Below are positions 40,140-49,999 of a stretch of 64,000 bases of DNA, in pieces (the first letter of the stretch is position 1; each line of letters starts with the position of its first letter). The translations under genes and the position numbers were made by a program. Origin of the DNA: Vibrio europaeus (GTDB taxonomy: Bacteria; Pseudomonadota; Gammaproteobacteria; Enterobacterales; Vibrionaceae); contig NZ_LUAX01000002.1 of the NCBI RefSeq assembly GCF_001695575.1, forward strand, positions 62,001 to 126,000. Reading direction: 5' to 3'. Below the pieces are notes generated by a model, which had not been told where the DNA came from, did not search any database, and saw only the letters and a list, made by a program, of their open reading frames with translations.

Positions 40140-40250
40140 TGTCTTCAATTCCAATGCTATTTTCATGATTGACTATATTCTGGGCGCGAGATGTTACTCA
40201 AAATGCGCCCAAAAGTCAGCTGTTGCGAGAGTTTGCTTACAAATTTGCGG

Positions 40251-41306
40251 CTACAAATCGGCTTTTTTACTGCGGGAGTATTGTCGGTTAGCTTTGTTTT
40301 CCGCCATGCTTTCAAGGATACGGTGATAATTTTCAAAGCGGATTTCGTTGATCTTACCCTCATCGACAGCCTGTCGAAGTACGCACCCTGGATCGTCATT
40401 GTGTTTACAATCTCGGAATTTACAACTGCCAAGATAAGGCCTGAACTCAACAAAAGCTTTAGTCACCTCTTCGGCTTCCAAGTGCCACAGACCAAACTCA
40501 CGAACTCCCGGTGAGTCAATTAGGTCGCCACCTGTCGGAATATGGTAAAGGCGTGATGCGGTGGTTGTGTGTTGGCCTAGGCCTGAGTTTTCTGAGATCT
40601 CGCCTTCCTCAACATTAAATTGAGGCATAAGCGCATTGACTAGACTTGATTTACCGACACCAGACTGGCCGACGAAAATATTGATACGATCTTTCAACTC
40701 AGCTTCGAGCTCAGCAATACCTTCCCCGGTTTGTTTACTTACAAACAGCACCTTGTAGCCAATGCGCTCGTATTCGTTTAGCCAAGATTTGTATTCAGCC
40801 AGTTGCTCTTGTTCAAGAAGATCGATTTTGTTCAATACTAGCAGCGGCGCAATGCTTAAGGTTTCGGAGGCGACCAAGTAGCGATCAATGATATTGAGCG
40901 ACAACTCAGGTAAAACTGAAGAAACGATGACCATTTGGTCTACGTTCGCAGCGACAGGTTTTAGACCGTCGTAGTAGTCAGGGCGTGTTAAGACTGAAGT
41001 TCTTGGCTCGACGGCTTCAACCACACCATTGATGCCTTCCATCGACTCTAGGCCAGGGCGCCAAATAACTTTGTCCCCAGAAACCAGAGATTCGATACCG
41101 CGACGAAGATTACAGCGCTGGACTTCTCCGCTGTCTAGATCTTCTATATCTGCGTGTTGTCCAAAACGAGTGATAACCAGGCCTGATTTACTCCCTCCAA
41201 GCATAGATTCATCCCATTGAATGGTCTCTTCCTGCTTAAGTTTGCGTTTTTGGTTATGGCGTACGCGCCTCACCTGACCTTTGGTTAGCTTTTTCTTTTT
41301 AGCCAC
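40251..41306 (-). CDS. rsgA: Ribosome small-subunit maturation GTPase RsgA
   Basis: A circularly permuted GTPase that checks the late 30S subunit. The motif order G4-G1-G3 is visible in the 351-aa protein: NKID (159-162), then GQSGVGKSS (213-221), then DSPG (264-267). An N-terminal OB fold precedes the G domain. The C-terminal zinc site has Cys295, Cys300, His302 and Cys308. The start codon is GTG at 41306, giving a lysine-rich N-terminus. It is divergent from orn and upstream of psd, as in E. coli. Confidence 0.96.
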   Translation of the reverse strand: MAKKKKLTKGQVRRVRHNQKRKLKQEETIQWDESMLGGSKSGLVITRFGQHADIEDLDSGEVQRCNLRRGIESLVSGDKVIWRPGLESMEGINGVVEAVEPRTSVLTRPDYYDGLKPVAANVDQMVIVSSVLPELSLNIIDRYLVASETLSIAPLLVLNKIDLLEQEQLAEYKSWLNEYERIGYKVLFVSKQTGEGIAELEAELKDRINIFVGQSGVGKSSLVNALMPQFNVEEGEISENSGLGQHTTTASRLYHIPTGGDLIDSPGVREFGLWHLEAEEVTKAFVEFRPYLGSCKFRDCKHNDDPGCVLRQAVDEGKINEIRFENYHRILESMAENKANRQYSRSKKADL

Positions 41307-41433
41307 GTTTCTCTACTTCAGTTGATTAATTTATCGGGTGATACCTGTCTGACAGCGAGTATCTCAATCTATCTTGGGTATCGGAATTTGGGTATAGTAC
41401 CTCTTTTAGCACAAAACCAATAGGCAACGATTT

Positions 41434-41979
41434 ATGTCCTTTAGCGATCAAAATTTAATTTGGATTGATCTTGAGATGACAGGACTGGACCCAGAAACCC
41501 ACAAAGTTATCGAAATCGCCACCATAGTGACTGATAGTGAATTGAATATTTTAGCTGAAGGACCTGTACTTGCCATTCATCAGCCAGAAGAAGAACTGGC
41601 TAAAATGGATGAGTGGTGTACAACAACGCATACAGGCAGTGGCTTGGTTAAGCGTGTACGCGAAAGTAAAATCGATGAGCAAGAAGCGATCCGTCAAACG
41701 ATTGCGTTTTTAGAAAAATGGGTACCTAAAGGTAAATCGCCAATTTGTGGTAACAGTGTTGGTCAAGACAGACGTTTCTTGTACAAGCACATGGCCGAGC
41801 TTGAGCAGTATTTCCACTACCGTTACATTGACGTGAGTACGTTGAAAGAACTTACTCGTCGTTGGAAGCCTGAAGTACTCGATGGCTTTTCGAAAACAGG
41901 CAGTCACCTTGCGCTAGACGATATTCGAGAGTCGATAGCCGAACTTCAGTACTATCGTAAAACGATTATCTCAATTTAA
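41434..41979 (+). CDS. orn: Oligoribonuclease
   Basis: A 3'-5' exonuclease that degrades the final RNA dinucleotides, including pGpG from c-di-GMP turnover. The 181-aa DEDDh protein shows [10 protein letters not shown] near the N-terminus (Asp12, Glu14), [11 protein letters not shown] and the final [11 protein letters not shown] with catalytic His and Asp. The ATG at 41434 follows AGGCAACG. It is divergent from rsgA. Confidence 0.97.
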   Translation: MSFSDQNLIWIDLEMTGLDPETHKVIEIATIVTDSELNILAEGPVLAIHQPEEELAKMDEWCTTTHTGSGLVKRVRESKIDEQEAIRQTIAFLEKWVPKGKSPICGNSVGQDRRFLYKHMAELEQYFHYRYIDVSTLKELTRRWKPEVLDGFSKTGSHLALDDIRESIAELQYYRKTIISI

Positions 41980-41990
41980 TCGACTTTAAT

Positions 41991-42019
41991 AACGCCAGCG
42001 CATTCGCTGGCGTTTTTGT
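41991..42019 (+). terminator. Rho-independent terminator of orn
   Basis: A 10-bp perfect stem (AACGCCAGCG with CGCTGGCGTT), a CATT loop and TTTTGTTT. Confidence 0.92.
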
Positions 42020-42730
42020 TTATGGCACGGGGAGAAAAGCAAACTGAGCAACACCATGAACTACCTTGGTGATGCCTCGATTTGTTTTGTCTGCAACGAT
42101 GAGTGCCATCATGTCTTGAATCATGACCATCTTAGTGAATCGGCGGTCAAAGCTGATATCACCGCCATCTTCATCGGTATCATTACTGTAAATTAGCGGG
42201 TTCCCATATTGGTCTTTGCGATGATAGAGTCGCCACACGAAGATCTCTATGTTTCTCGCGCTGTTATATAAAGACTGCTCATCTAATGAATCGATGATAA
42301 AGAACTCTTGCTGGTGGTTGTATGAACGGCGCAGCATCTCTGATAGGCCGACGATAGCGGCAAATACTCGGTCTCCCTGAAAGCTCTCATCAAAACTTAG
42401 TAAGATTGCATCAATTCCAGTGACGCCATTAAGCTCATCAAAAACTAAAGAGGGAAGTTCGATACTCTCTTCAGAACCAAAAATCTGGGTAATGCGACTT
42501 TCTATGGTTGCTTGCGGATTCTTATGCAGTTGAATTGGATTGCGGATGTAGAGTTTTCGTGTCAGCTCCACCATCTGTATCTTTAGCTGTCTCGCATGAA
42601 CATCCATAACAAAATCAACGTCGCTTTTGCCGAGGTTACGCATGGGCTTAGGCATAGAGCCGCAACCAACAATTAACGCAGCGATAAATAATGGCATGAG
42701 CGTTCGAAAAACAATCCTTTGCAACGACAT
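42020..42730 (-). CDS. Predicted lipoprotein of unknown function
   Basis: A 236-aa protein I do not recognise. It starts with a hydrophobic signal (MPLFIAALIVGCG), where IVGC fits a lipobox, so the mature protein would begin at the cysteine near residue 23. Residues +2 and +3 are Gly-Ser, so outer-membrane sorting is likely. The rest is soluble with no membrane segment and alternates helix-like and strand-like stretches. The ATG at 42730 is used; a GTG at 42736 is also in frame. It is convergent with orn, and upstream lies the tRNA-Gly/fMet cluster. No function can be given. Confidence 0.78.
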   Translation of the reverse strand: MSLQRIVFRTLMPLFIAALIVGCGSMPKPMRNLGKSDVDFVMDVHARQLKIQMVELTRKLYIRNPIQLHKNPQATIESRITQIFGSEESIELPSLVFDELNGVTGIDAILLSFDESFQGDRVFAAIVGLSEMLRRSYNHQQEFFIIDSLDEQSLYNSARNIEIFVWRLYHRKDQYGNPLIYSNDTDEDGGDISFDRRFTKMVMIQDMMALIVADKTNRGITKVVHGVAQFAFLPVP

Positions 42731-42736
42731 GGACAC

Positions 42737-42988
42737 TGAACCTTAACTAGGAGAAATCTTGTAACCATTGGAACGAGGCTTTTATAGCCAATAGTTATAT
42801 TAAATTTTGCATTCATCAGCGACATTAAGTCACTAAAATGCAGGTCAATATCCCAATTTGAGCATAGGTAAGGTTACTTTTATGTTATTTAACGAAATGC
42901 ATTTCGTTTAAATTTCAAGCTGTTTTGATGATTGATGTGCGCTTTTCATCCAAACAGGAAAAAAATGGTTTTTTTTTGCATGAAGGAC
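42737..42988. other. Intergenic region with 18-bp perfect palindrome
   Basis: This gap lies between the divergent lipoprotein gene and the tRNA cluster and holds no gene. It contains the perfect palindrome AACGAAATGCATTTCGTT at 42891-42908, which looks like an operator for a dimeric regulator. T-rich and A-rich tracts at about 42958-42978 may serve as an UP element for the tRNA promoter. Confidence 0.6.
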
Positions 42989-43016
42989 TTGCATCACAAA
43001 AAAATGCTCTTATAAT
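42989..43016 (+). promoter_or_regulatory. Sigma70 promoter of the tRNA-Gly/fMet cluster
   Basis: TTGCAT (42989-42994), a 16-bp spacer and a perfect TATAAT (43011-43016), followed by the discriminator TCGCAGCCC. The A/T-rich region upstream fits a strong stable-RNA promoter. Confidence 0.83.
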
Positions 43017-43048
43017 TCGCAGCCCTGAACGACGGAAACGTTGTTGAT

Positions 43049-43124
43049 GCGACACTAGCTCAGTTGGTAGAGCGCAACCTTGCCAAGGTTGAGGTCATCG
43101 GTTCGAACCCGATGTGTCGCTCCA
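43049..43124 (+). tRNA. tRNA-Gly (GCC), copy 1
   Basis: A 76-nt cloverleaf with encoded CCA. The anticodon loop in ACCTTGCCAAGGT gives GCC. Confidence 0.97.
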
Positions 43125-43181
43125 CTTCTTCTTAAGTGGAAAGTAAAGTCTTCATCGTACTTAACGGTGACACAATACGGA

Positions 43182-43258
<77 letters not shown>

Positions 43259-43289
43259 AATTCAATTAATAGCGAAAGCTATTGATTAT

Positions 43290-43365
43290 GCGACACTAGC
43301 TCAGTTGGTAGAGCGCAACCTTGCCAAGGTTGAGGTCATCGGTTCGAACCCGATGTGTCGCTCCA
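43290..43365 (+). tRNA. tRNA-Gly (GCC), copy 2
   Basis: Identical in sequence to copy 1 over all 76 nt. Confidence 0.97.
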
Positions 43366-43430
43366 ATTATCTAGTTAGATCTTGTCTGGCTGGAGACAAG
43401 TTACCGTTGTACTTAACAATGGCATCCGGA

Positions 43431-43507
<77 letters not shown>

Positions 43508-43539
43508 CATTTAGATGAATTGCTGATGCGATTTATCAT

Positions 43540-43615
43540 GCGACACTAGCTCAGTTGGTAGAGCGCAACCTTGCCAAGGTTGAGGTCATCGGTTCGAACC
43601 CGATGTGTCGCTCCA
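43540..43615 (+). tRNA. tRNA-Gly (GCC), copy 3
   Basis: Identical to copy 1. It is followed by a spacer very like the one after copy 2. Confidence 0.97.
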
Positions 43616-43680
43616 ATTATCTAGTTAGACCTTGTCTAGTTGGAGAAAAGTTCCCGTTGTACTTAACAACGGCATCCGGA

Positions 43681-43757
<77 letters not shown>

Positions 43758-43787
43758 AATTTAATCAATAGCCCTTGCTGTTGATGT

Positions 43788-43863
43788 GCGACACTAGCTC
43801 AGTTGGTAGAGCGCAACCTTGCCAAGGTTGAGGTCATCGGTTCGAACCCGATGTGTCGCTCCA
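43788..43863 (+). tRNA. tRNA-Gly (GCC), copy 4
   Basis: Identical to copy 1. The next gene is again tRNA-Gly, so the alternation with Met stops here. Confidence 0.97.
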
Positions 43864-43901
43864 ATTAAAAAGTCTTCATCGTACTTAACGGTGACAAAGA
43901 T

Positions 43902-43977
43902 GCGACACTAGCTCAGTTGGTAGAGCGCAACCTTGCCAAGGTTGAGGTCATCGGTTCGAACCCGATGTGTCGCTCCA
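43902..43977 (+). tRNA. tRNA-Gly (GCC), copy 5
   Basis: Identical to copy 1. It is the last gene of the cluster. Confidence 0.97.
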
Positions 43978-44067
43978 AATCTCCTTCAAGTGATTTTCAT
44001 TTGAATAGACCTTACGGTCACCGCTCTTTAGCTAATGCTGCGAAGCATGAAACCCAAATCAGTAAAA

Positions 44068-44100
44068 AGTCCTCCTAGTTTTTAGGTGGGCATTTTTATG
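44068..44100 (+). terminator. Terminator of the tRNA cluster
   Basis: GTCCTCCTA (44069-44077) pairs with TAGGTGGGC, with one T-T mismatch and one wobble pair, and is followed by ATTTTTATG. Confidence 0.7.
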
Positions 44101-44191
44101 TCTCAATATTAAATCTCAGCACGAGATGTGCTCAGTCAGAATCAATAGCAAGCATTATGTGAGCTAGGGTTTGGTATGTTAGTCAACAGAC

Positions 44192-44475
44192 TTATCCACA
44201 GATGCGTGGTTGTGGATAACTTGGTGGGTAACCTGATTTTTATTCATGTATAACGCTTGACTAAAACGATCTTTTTGTTGTTGAAACTTTCTTACCTAAC
44301 ATTGAATTAACTGTAAATATTTGATTTTTAAGACAATTTTGTATTTATGCTTAGTTGGGTTAGTAGTTGTTTACGATCATTAAGTCACTGTTTTTTGATC
44401 CTAGTCATTTCTTACCACTGTGATTAACTTCTCCATCTGTAAGAAAATGAGTAATCGTTCTTTCTTTTTTCCACA
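44192..44475. promoter_or_regulatory. Candidate datA-like DnaA-box/IHF cluster
   Basis: This is the core of a 0.5-kb non-coding gap between the tRNA cluster and queG. It has two perfect DnaA boxes facing each other: TTATCCACA at 44192-44200 and TGTGGATAA at 44211-44219. An exact match to the IHF consensus YAANNNNTTGATW follows at 44314-44326. Then come an eight-of-nine DnaA box (TGTGATTAA, 44419-44427) and a relaxed-consensus box (TTTTCCACA, 44467-44475). In E. coli the DnaA-ATP hydrolysis locus datA, also made of DnaA boxes around an IHF site, lies by the glyVXY tRNA genes and queG. Shared position and composition support the call; function is inferred. Confidence 0.6.
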
Positions 44476-44526
44476 TTTTGGTTTTTGGAGCTAGGTCAAA
44501 CTCTGAGTGGCTAAGTTCGGCAAGCA

Positions 44527-45639
44527 TTATGCATCGCGTGGTAAGCCTTTTTCGACAATTCGAATCAACCTATTTAGCGTAGTTGATTGAGCAGGGATTT
44601 GCGTTCGTTGTTGCTCTAAAGCCCATTTAATATGTATATCTAGGGTTTCACTTATACCGAGGCGATTCTCTAGCGCTTCAATGATATCGATAGAGTAGGG
44701 AGCATTTCCCATAGCGATTGATAGGTTTCTTAGCCATTGCAAATGCCCGATACGGCGAATAGCTGAACCTTCCATATTTTTTAAGAAAGTCGCTTCATCC
44801 CATTTAAATAGCTCGACGAGATTTGCATTGGTCAATGCTTCTCTACGATGAAAGTCTTGCTGATCGGTTAATTCGGAAAAGCGATTCCAAGGGCAGACAA
44901 GTTGACAGTCGTCGCAACCATAGATTCTGTTGCCCATGGCTTTGCGAAACTCTTCCGGGATCACGCCATCTAACTCAATGGTTAAATAAGAGATACAACG
45001 TCTTGCGTCAACAATACCGTCACCGATGATGGCTTGCGTCGGACATGAGGTAATACAAGCTTTGCATTTACCACATTCATCAACGCTGGGTTCGTCGACT
45101 GGAAGAGGAAGGTCTATCAGCAACTCACCAAGGAAAAACCATGAGCCACACTCTTTATCTAGAATAAGTGAATGTTTTCCAGTCCAGCCCAATCCTGCTT
45201 TCTGTGCCAAAGGCCTTTCAAGTATCGGCGCGGAATCAACAAAAGGTCGATAGCCAAAACTGCCAACTTCTTGTTCTATTTTTTGCCCGAGCTTTTTAAG
45301 CTGGTTACGGATTAACTTATGATAATCACGCCCAAGAGAGTAGCGACTTATATAGGCTTGTGTTGGATCTGATAGATTGGCGGCAAATTGCGCTTCAGGA
45401 GGCAGGTAGTTCATACGTACGCTAATGACACGTACAGTACCCGGCAGCAATTCGGCAGGACGCGCTCTCATCATCCCATGACGAGCCATCCAGTCCATTT
45501 CCCCGTGATACCCTGCATCAAGCCATTTTTGTAGTTCAGCTTCATGCTCAGAGAGATCTACATCGCAGATGCCAACTTTTTGGAAGCCAAGTTCTTGGCC
45601 CCAAATTTTGATCTTGTCTGCGAGCTCTTGGTAGTTCAT
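44527..45639 (-). CDS. queG: Epoxyqueuosine reductase QueG
   Basis: Reduces epoxyqueuosine to queuosine in the wobble position of GUN-anticodon tRNAs, using cobalamin and two [4Fe-4S] clusters. The 370-aa protein has the catalytic Asp135 in RPFVDSAPILER. The ferredoxin-type cysteines are at 189, 192, 195 and 199 (CGKCKACITSCP) with Cys215, Cys242, Cys245 and Cys249 (CDDCQLVCPWN). A C-terminal HEAT-like region follows. In E. coli, nnr separates queG from tsaE, but here only 198 bp of non-coding DNA lies between the divergent queG and tsaE starts. Confidence 0.96.
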   Translation of the reverse strand: MNYQELADKIKIWGQELGFQKVGICDVDLSEHEAELQKWLDAGYHGEMDWMARHGMMRARPAELLPGTVRVISVRMNYLPPEAQFAANLSDPTQAYISRYSLGRDYHKLIRNQLKKLGQKIEQEVGSFGYRPFVDSAPILERPLAQKAGLGWTGKHSLILDKECGSWFFLGELLIDLPLPVDEPSVDECGKCKACITSCPTQAIIGDGIVDARRCISYLTIELDGVIPEEFRKAMGNRIYGCDDCQLVCPWNRFSELTDQQDFHRREALTNANLVELFKWDEATFLKNMEGSAIRRIGHLQWLRNLSIAMGNAPYSIDIIEALENRLGISETLDIHIKWALEQQRTQIPAQSTTLNRLIRIVEKGLPRDA

Positions 45640-45837
45640 TCTGATTGCTCCGGGTAAAGGGGGCAGGATCTTAACGGATCTTATATGCAGGATCTAGCCA
45701 AGGAAAAGCGAAAAATGGCAAGAAATCGCTGATTTTTCGTTTTACTTACACAAGATCTCTTGTCTCTCAATTCCAACCCAGTTTACTATTCCTGTTCTTT
45801 TGATTTTTATATAGTCACAGCGTAGAGATTGATCTTC

Positions 45838-46302
45838 ATGACCACCAAACAATTTGCCCTTAAAGATGAACAAGCAACGATTCAATTAGGGACAGCATTG
45901 GCACACTTGTGCTCTCAACAAACCACCATTTACTTACACGGTGATTTGGGTGCAGGTAAAACGACATTTAGTCGTGGTTTTGTTCGCGCGCTTGGTCATG
46001 AAGGCAATGTGAAAAGCCCAACTTACACTCTCGTTGAACCTTATCAACTGGCTCAGTGGCAGGTTTACCATTTTGACCTTTACCGTTTAGCGGATCCTGA
46101 AGAACTTGAGTTTATGGGGATCCGTGATTACTTCACTTCAGATGCTATCTGTTTGGTTGAGTGGCCTGAGAAAGGGCAAGGTCTGCTGCCAGAAGCCGAT
46201 CTGGATATTGATCTTCGCTATGACGGAGAGGCACGTGTTGTTGTACTGACGGCAAATAATCAGTACGGATGTCAATTATTGGAACAGTTGGAGTTATGTT
46301 GA
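45838..46302 (+). CDS. tsaE: tRNA threonylcarbamoyladenosine synthesis ATPase TsaE
   Basis: An essential ATPase that works with TsaB and TsaD to make t6A37 in ANN-decoding tRNAs. The 154-aa protein has Walker [10 protein letters not shown] (about residues 37-45), the [10 protein letters not shown] motif, the [14 protein letters not shown] segment and a Walker B-like CLVEWPEKG. The ATG at 45838 is used; a TTG at 45829 is in frame. Its end overlaps the amiB start by 7 bp, so the two are translationally coupled. It is the first gene of the tsaE-amiB-mutL-miaA-hfq-hflX series. Confidence 0.95.
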   Translation: MTTKQFALKDEQATIQLGTALAHLCSQQTTIYLHGDLGAGKTTFSRGFVRALGHEGNVKSPTYTLVEPYQLAQWQVYHFDLYRLADPEELEFMGIRDYFTSDAICLVEWPEKGQGLLPEADLDIDLRYDGEARVVVLTANNQYGCQLLEQLELC

Positions 46303-48020
46303 AGAGTACTTTTATAAGAGCAGTTTTCTTTCCATTTCTTCTTGCTCTTACTCTTGCGCCCGGTTTTGCATTCGCAAACGCGCTAGAAGGGATTCGTGTT
46401 TGGCCTTCTCCTGATGAGACACGTGTTGTCATCGATCTTTCATCAGAAGCTGACTACAGCTATTTTACGCTCTCTAGTCCAGAGCGTTTAGTGGTTGATT
46501 TAAAGAAAACCTCTCTGAGCACTAAGCTGCCTATCAACGTCACAGATAGTCCAGTCTTGAAAAAAATCCGCAAAAGCTCGCCGCCCAATAAAGGCACTTA
46601 TCGTTTGGTGTTTGAGCTAAAAAGAAAAGTAGCGCCTCAACTGTTTAAGCTCGCACCCACTCCGGGTGGGCAATATGGTCACCGTCTTGTGATCGATATG
46701 CCTCATGGGAGTCAAAAGAAAACAACTTCAACTCCTGCGAAATCAAGCAGCTCGACGACAGTAAGCCGTGATGCTTCTCAACTGGCCGGAACGGCAGATA
46801 TTGTTGTGGCGATTGACCCTGGTCATGGTGGTGAAGACCCCGGCTCTATTGGTCCGAGCAAAAAATATGAAAAACATGCGACCTTAGCTATTTCTAAGAA
46901 GATCGTTGCCCAAATCAATGCCGTGCCGGGAATGAAGGCCGTACTGACCCGAGGCGGTGATTACTTTGTCAATTTAAACAAACGTTCAGAGATAGCTCGC
47001 CGTAACAAAGCGCACTTATTGGTTTCGATTCATGCCGATGGTTTCCATACGCCTCAACCACGTGGTGGTTCGGTATTTGTCTTGAATACTCGTCGAGCAA
47101 ACTCAGAAATAGCGCGTTGGGTAGAGAATCATGAGGAACAATCTCAACTATTAGGTGGGGCTGGGGAAGTCTTATCAAAGAATAATAATGATAGGAATGT
47201 CAGTCAAACTCTGCTTGATCTGCAATTTAGCCACTCACAAAAAGAGGGTTATAAACTGGCAACGAAGATCCTGCGAGAAATGACGCGAGTAGGCATTAAA
47301 CTGCACAAGAAAGATCCGGTCAACGCAAGCTTAGCGGTATTGAAGTCACCAGATATTCCTTCTGTACTTGTTGAAACGGGTTTCATTACTAACCCGACCG
47401 AAGAAAGATTGTTGTTCCAGCGTAGCCACCAAGACAAACTGGCGCGTTCGCTCGCTAAGGCGATTGTCCAGTACTTTGAGGCAAATCCACCGGAAGGCAC
47501 TTTGTTTGCTAATCGCGGTAAAACCACCAAGCACAAAGTGGCACGCGGTGAGTCGCTGTCGTTAATAGCCAGTAAGTATGGCACGTCGACGAAAGCGATT
47601 ATGCAGACTAACAAGCTCAAGAGTACCAGCTTAGCCATTGGTCAGATTCTGACGATTCCGGGCTCAAGTAAGTCTATCTCGGTGCCACAAATTAAGAATC
47701 CAGTCGAAACCAAGACTCTGACTCACGTGGTACAGCGTGGTGAGTATCTAGGAAAGATCGCAGAAAAGTACAAAGTTTCGGTTGCTGCGATTAAGAAAGA
47801 AAATAAGCTCAAGTCCGATACACTAAAGCTTGGGCAGAAATTGAAGATTACTGTGAGTATGAAAGATCAACCACTGCGTAAGCACACAGTTAAGCGTGGT
47901 GAGTTCTTGGGTAAAATTGCCAGCAAGTATCAGGTCAGTGTGAACAACATTCGCAAAGCCAATAACTTGCGTTCTGATCAGTTGGCGGTTGGTCAGGTGT
48001 TGATCATTCCCCACAACTAA
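46296..48020 (+). CDS. amiB: N-acetylmuramoyl-L-alanine amidase AmiB
   Basis: Splits septal peptidoglycan by cutting the muramic acid-L-Ala bond. The 574-aa product has a signal peptide (about residues 1-28), an AMIN domain (about 30-130) for septal targeting, a Ser/Thr-rich linker and an Amidase_3 domain (about 160-385). The zinc ligands of that domain are visible in [12 protein letters not shown], in SIHADGFH and in the catalytic [12 protein letters not shown]. Three LysM repeats follow (about residues 410-455, 472-515 and 528-574). The start at 46296 overlaps tsaE. Its likely activator EnvC is encoded at 31452. Confidence 0.96.
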   Translation: MLKSTFIRAVFFPFLLALTLAPGFAFANALEGIRVWPSPDETRVVIDLSSEADYSYFTLSSPERLVVDLKKTSLSTKLPINVTDSPVLKKIRKSSPPNKGTYRLVFELKRKVAPQLFKLAPTPGGQYGHRLVIDMPHGSQKKTTSTPAKSSSSTTVSRDASQLAGTADIVVAIDPGHGGEDPGSIGPSKKYEKHATLAISKKIVAQINAVPGMKAVLTRGGDYFVNLNKRSEIARRNKAHLLVSIHADGFHTPQPRGGSVFVLNTRRANSEIARWVENHEEQSQLLGGAGEVLSKNNNDRNVSQTLLDLQFSHSQKEGYKLATKILREMTRVGIKLHKKDPVNASLAVLKSPDIPSVLVETGFITNPTEERLLFQRSHQDKLARSLAKAIVQYFEANPPEGTLFANRGKTTKHKVARGESLSLIASKYGTSTKAIMQTNKLKSTSLAIGQILTIPGSSKSISVPQIKNPVETKTLTHVVQRGEYLGKIAEKYKVSVAAIKKENKLKSDTLKLGQKLKITVSMKDQPLRKHTVKRGEFLGKIASKYQVSVNNIRKANNLRSDQLAVGQVLIIPHN

Positions 48021-48034
48021 AGTGAGTGCCAGAC

Positions 48035-49999
48035 GTGACGATTAAGATCCTTCCTGCGCGCCTTGCCAACCAAATCGCGGCGGGCGAAGTGGTAGAAAGA
48101 CCCGCTTCTGTAGTCAAAGAGTTGGTGGAAAATAGCTTAGATTCTGGCGCAACACGCATCGACATTGATATCGAGAAGGGCGGCGCCAAGCTGATCCGTG
48201 TGCGCGACAATGGCAAAGGGATCGTCAAAGATGAGTTAGGTCTGGCGTTAAGTCGACATGCCACGTCGAAGATTCACACCCTTGACGATCTGGAAGCGAT
48301 CATTAGCTTAGGCTTTCGTGGCGAAGCTTTAGCGAGTATCAGCTCTGTGGCTCGTTTAACCATGACCTCACGACCTGCAACGCAAGAGCAGGCATGGTCA
48401 GCGTACAGTGAAGGCCGCGAGATGCAGGTTAAGCTTCAGCCTGCTGCTCATCCAATTGGTACCACGGTTGAAGTGCTTGACCTGTTCTTCAATACGCCAG
48501 CGAGACGCAAGTTTCTACGTACAGAGAAAACCGAATTTACTCATATTGATGAGTTATTGAAGCGGATTGCGCTGAGCCGCTTCGACGTGACGATCAATCT
48601 CAGACACAACGGCAAACTCATTAAGCAGTATCGCGCGGCGAAAACTGAGGCACAGGCAGAAAAGCGTATTGCAGCTGTGTGTGGTAATGCCTTTGTGCGT
48701 AACATGCTCAAAATAGAGCTAGAGCATCAGGGGCTCAAACTGCACGGCTGGATCACCACGCCAGAGGGTGCGCGTCAGCAAAGCGATCTGCAATACTGTT
48801 ACGTTAATGGTCGCATGATGCGTGATAAACTGATCAATCACGCGATTCGCCAAAGCTATGAGACTAGCTTGCGCGCCGATCAGTTTGCGACATATGTGCT
48901 CTTTATCGAACTCGATCCGCATCAAGTCGATGTCAATGTACATCCTGCCAAGCATGAAGTTCGTTTTCATCAAGCGCGTCTTGTGCATGACTTTATCTAC
49001 CAAGCTCTGAGCGATGCCTTGGCTCAAAGTGCCCATATTGATAAGCCAGAACAAACTGCATCTGCATTCCATGTAGAGCAGCCATCAAATCCAACGGATG
49101 AGCCAGAGCCAATTTCTGCACCTAGTGAAGTGGCAAATCGTATTTCTCAACAAGAATATCGCGCAATTGAGTCGGTGCCTTCTTATCCCGGTAAAGCCGA
49201 TTATGGCGAAAGTCGTGAGAGTGTGCGTGAAGCGCAGCCAAGAAATGAATGGCAAGAATCTCGCCCGCTAAACAAGCCAAGAGTCACCGAGCGCTATAGC
49301 GAACCTGCACCGAGTAAGCAGGAAGTGAAAGCCTATCAGGAATTACTCCAAACTCCGGATATCGCAGAAGCGGAAAAAGCGCCAATCCCAGCGGCAAAGA
49401 CAATTTCAAATGAACAAGTTGATGTTCAGGTTGTCGAATCGTTAGGAAAAGCAATTCATGTCGTACAAGGTCGATATCTTGTGATGGCAGATAAGCAAGG
49501 AACGCGTTTGGTCAACCTTGCTAAAGCGGAGTGGCTGAGGGTTAATGGTCAATTGTCGACTCGCGAAGGCAATTTAAAAAGCCAACCGTTATTGGTTCCA
49601 TTGTCGGTTAAGTTAGATGACGCTTTGCTCGAAGTAGCGCAAGCGCTTCAGCCAACGCTAGATACATTCGGCATTGAGCTAAAAGCACGCAGTAATAAGG
49701 CACTGATGGTCATGGGCGTGCCCCAACCATTGAGGCAACAAAACTTGCAACAATTGGTGCCAGATCTGCTATCTTACGCGGTCTCGTGTCAAGCTGCTTC
49801 ACAGCCGCTGTCACATACCCAGTTAGCAAAATGGCTTAGTGATTATATTACTCAGGTAAAAAGTGACTACACTTTGTCGGAAGCCATCCAGATAATTGCT
49901 GATGTAGAGCAATTATGGCAAGGCAGACTTCCACTTGGTGACCAAACCTTTGTCAAGCCAGTAGACTTTTCTGCAACGATTGCAGCGTTAGAATTATGA
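48035..49999 (+). CDS. mutL: DNA mismatch repair protein MutL
   Basis: Links MutS recognition to MutH nicking and UvrD unwinding. The 654-aa protein has the GHKL ATPase motifs [19 protein letters not shown] and [10 protein letters not shown] in the first 100 residues. A conserved N-terminal half (to about 335), a long hydrophilic linker (about 340-470) and a C-terminal dimer domain follow. No DQHAxxExxxxE endonuclease motif is seen, as expected for MutH-bearing gamma-proteobacteria. The GTG at 48035 is chosen because homologues begin near [13 protein letters not shown]; a GTG at 48026 is also possible. Its stop overlaps miaA by 4 bp (ATGA). Confidence 0.96.
   Translation: MTIKILPARLANQIAAGEVVERPASVVKELVENSLDSGATRIDIDIEKGGAKLIRVRDNGKGIVKDELGLALSRHATSKIHTLDDLEAIISLGFRGEALASISSVARLTMTSRPATQEQAWSAYSEGREMQVKLQPAAHPIGTTVEVLDLFFNTPARRKFLRTEKTEFTHIDELLKRIALSRFDVTINLRHNGKLIKQYRAAKTEAQAEKRIAAVCGNAFVRNMLKIELEHQGLKLHGWITTPEGARQQSDLQYCYVNGRMMRDKLINHAIRQSYETSLRADQFATYVLFIELDPHQVDVNVHPAKHEVRFHQARLVHDFIYQALSDALAQSAHIDKPEQTASAFHVEQPSNPTDEPEPISAPSEVANRISQQEYRAIESVPSYPGKADYGESRESVREAQPRNEWQESRPLNKPRVTERYSEPAPSKQEVKAYQELLQTPDIAEAEKAPIPAAKTISNEQVDVQVVESLGKAIHVVQGRYLVMADKQGTRLVNLAKAEWLRVNGQLSTREGNLKSQPLLVPLSVKLDDALLEVAQALQPTLDTFGIELKARSNKALMVMGVPQPLRQQNLQQLVPDLLSYAVSCQAASQPLSHTQLAKWLSDYITQVKSDYTLSEAIQIIADVEQLWQGRLPLGDQTFVKPVDFSATIAALEL

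Noticed and set aside
44192..44475. DnaA-box cluster as a chromosomal origin (oriC) or second-chromosome control site crtS
   Set aside because: No dnaA, mnmG or mioC is near and no set of AT-rich 13-mers adjoins the boxes. The sequence context does not suggest crtS. A datA-like role fits the neighbours better.
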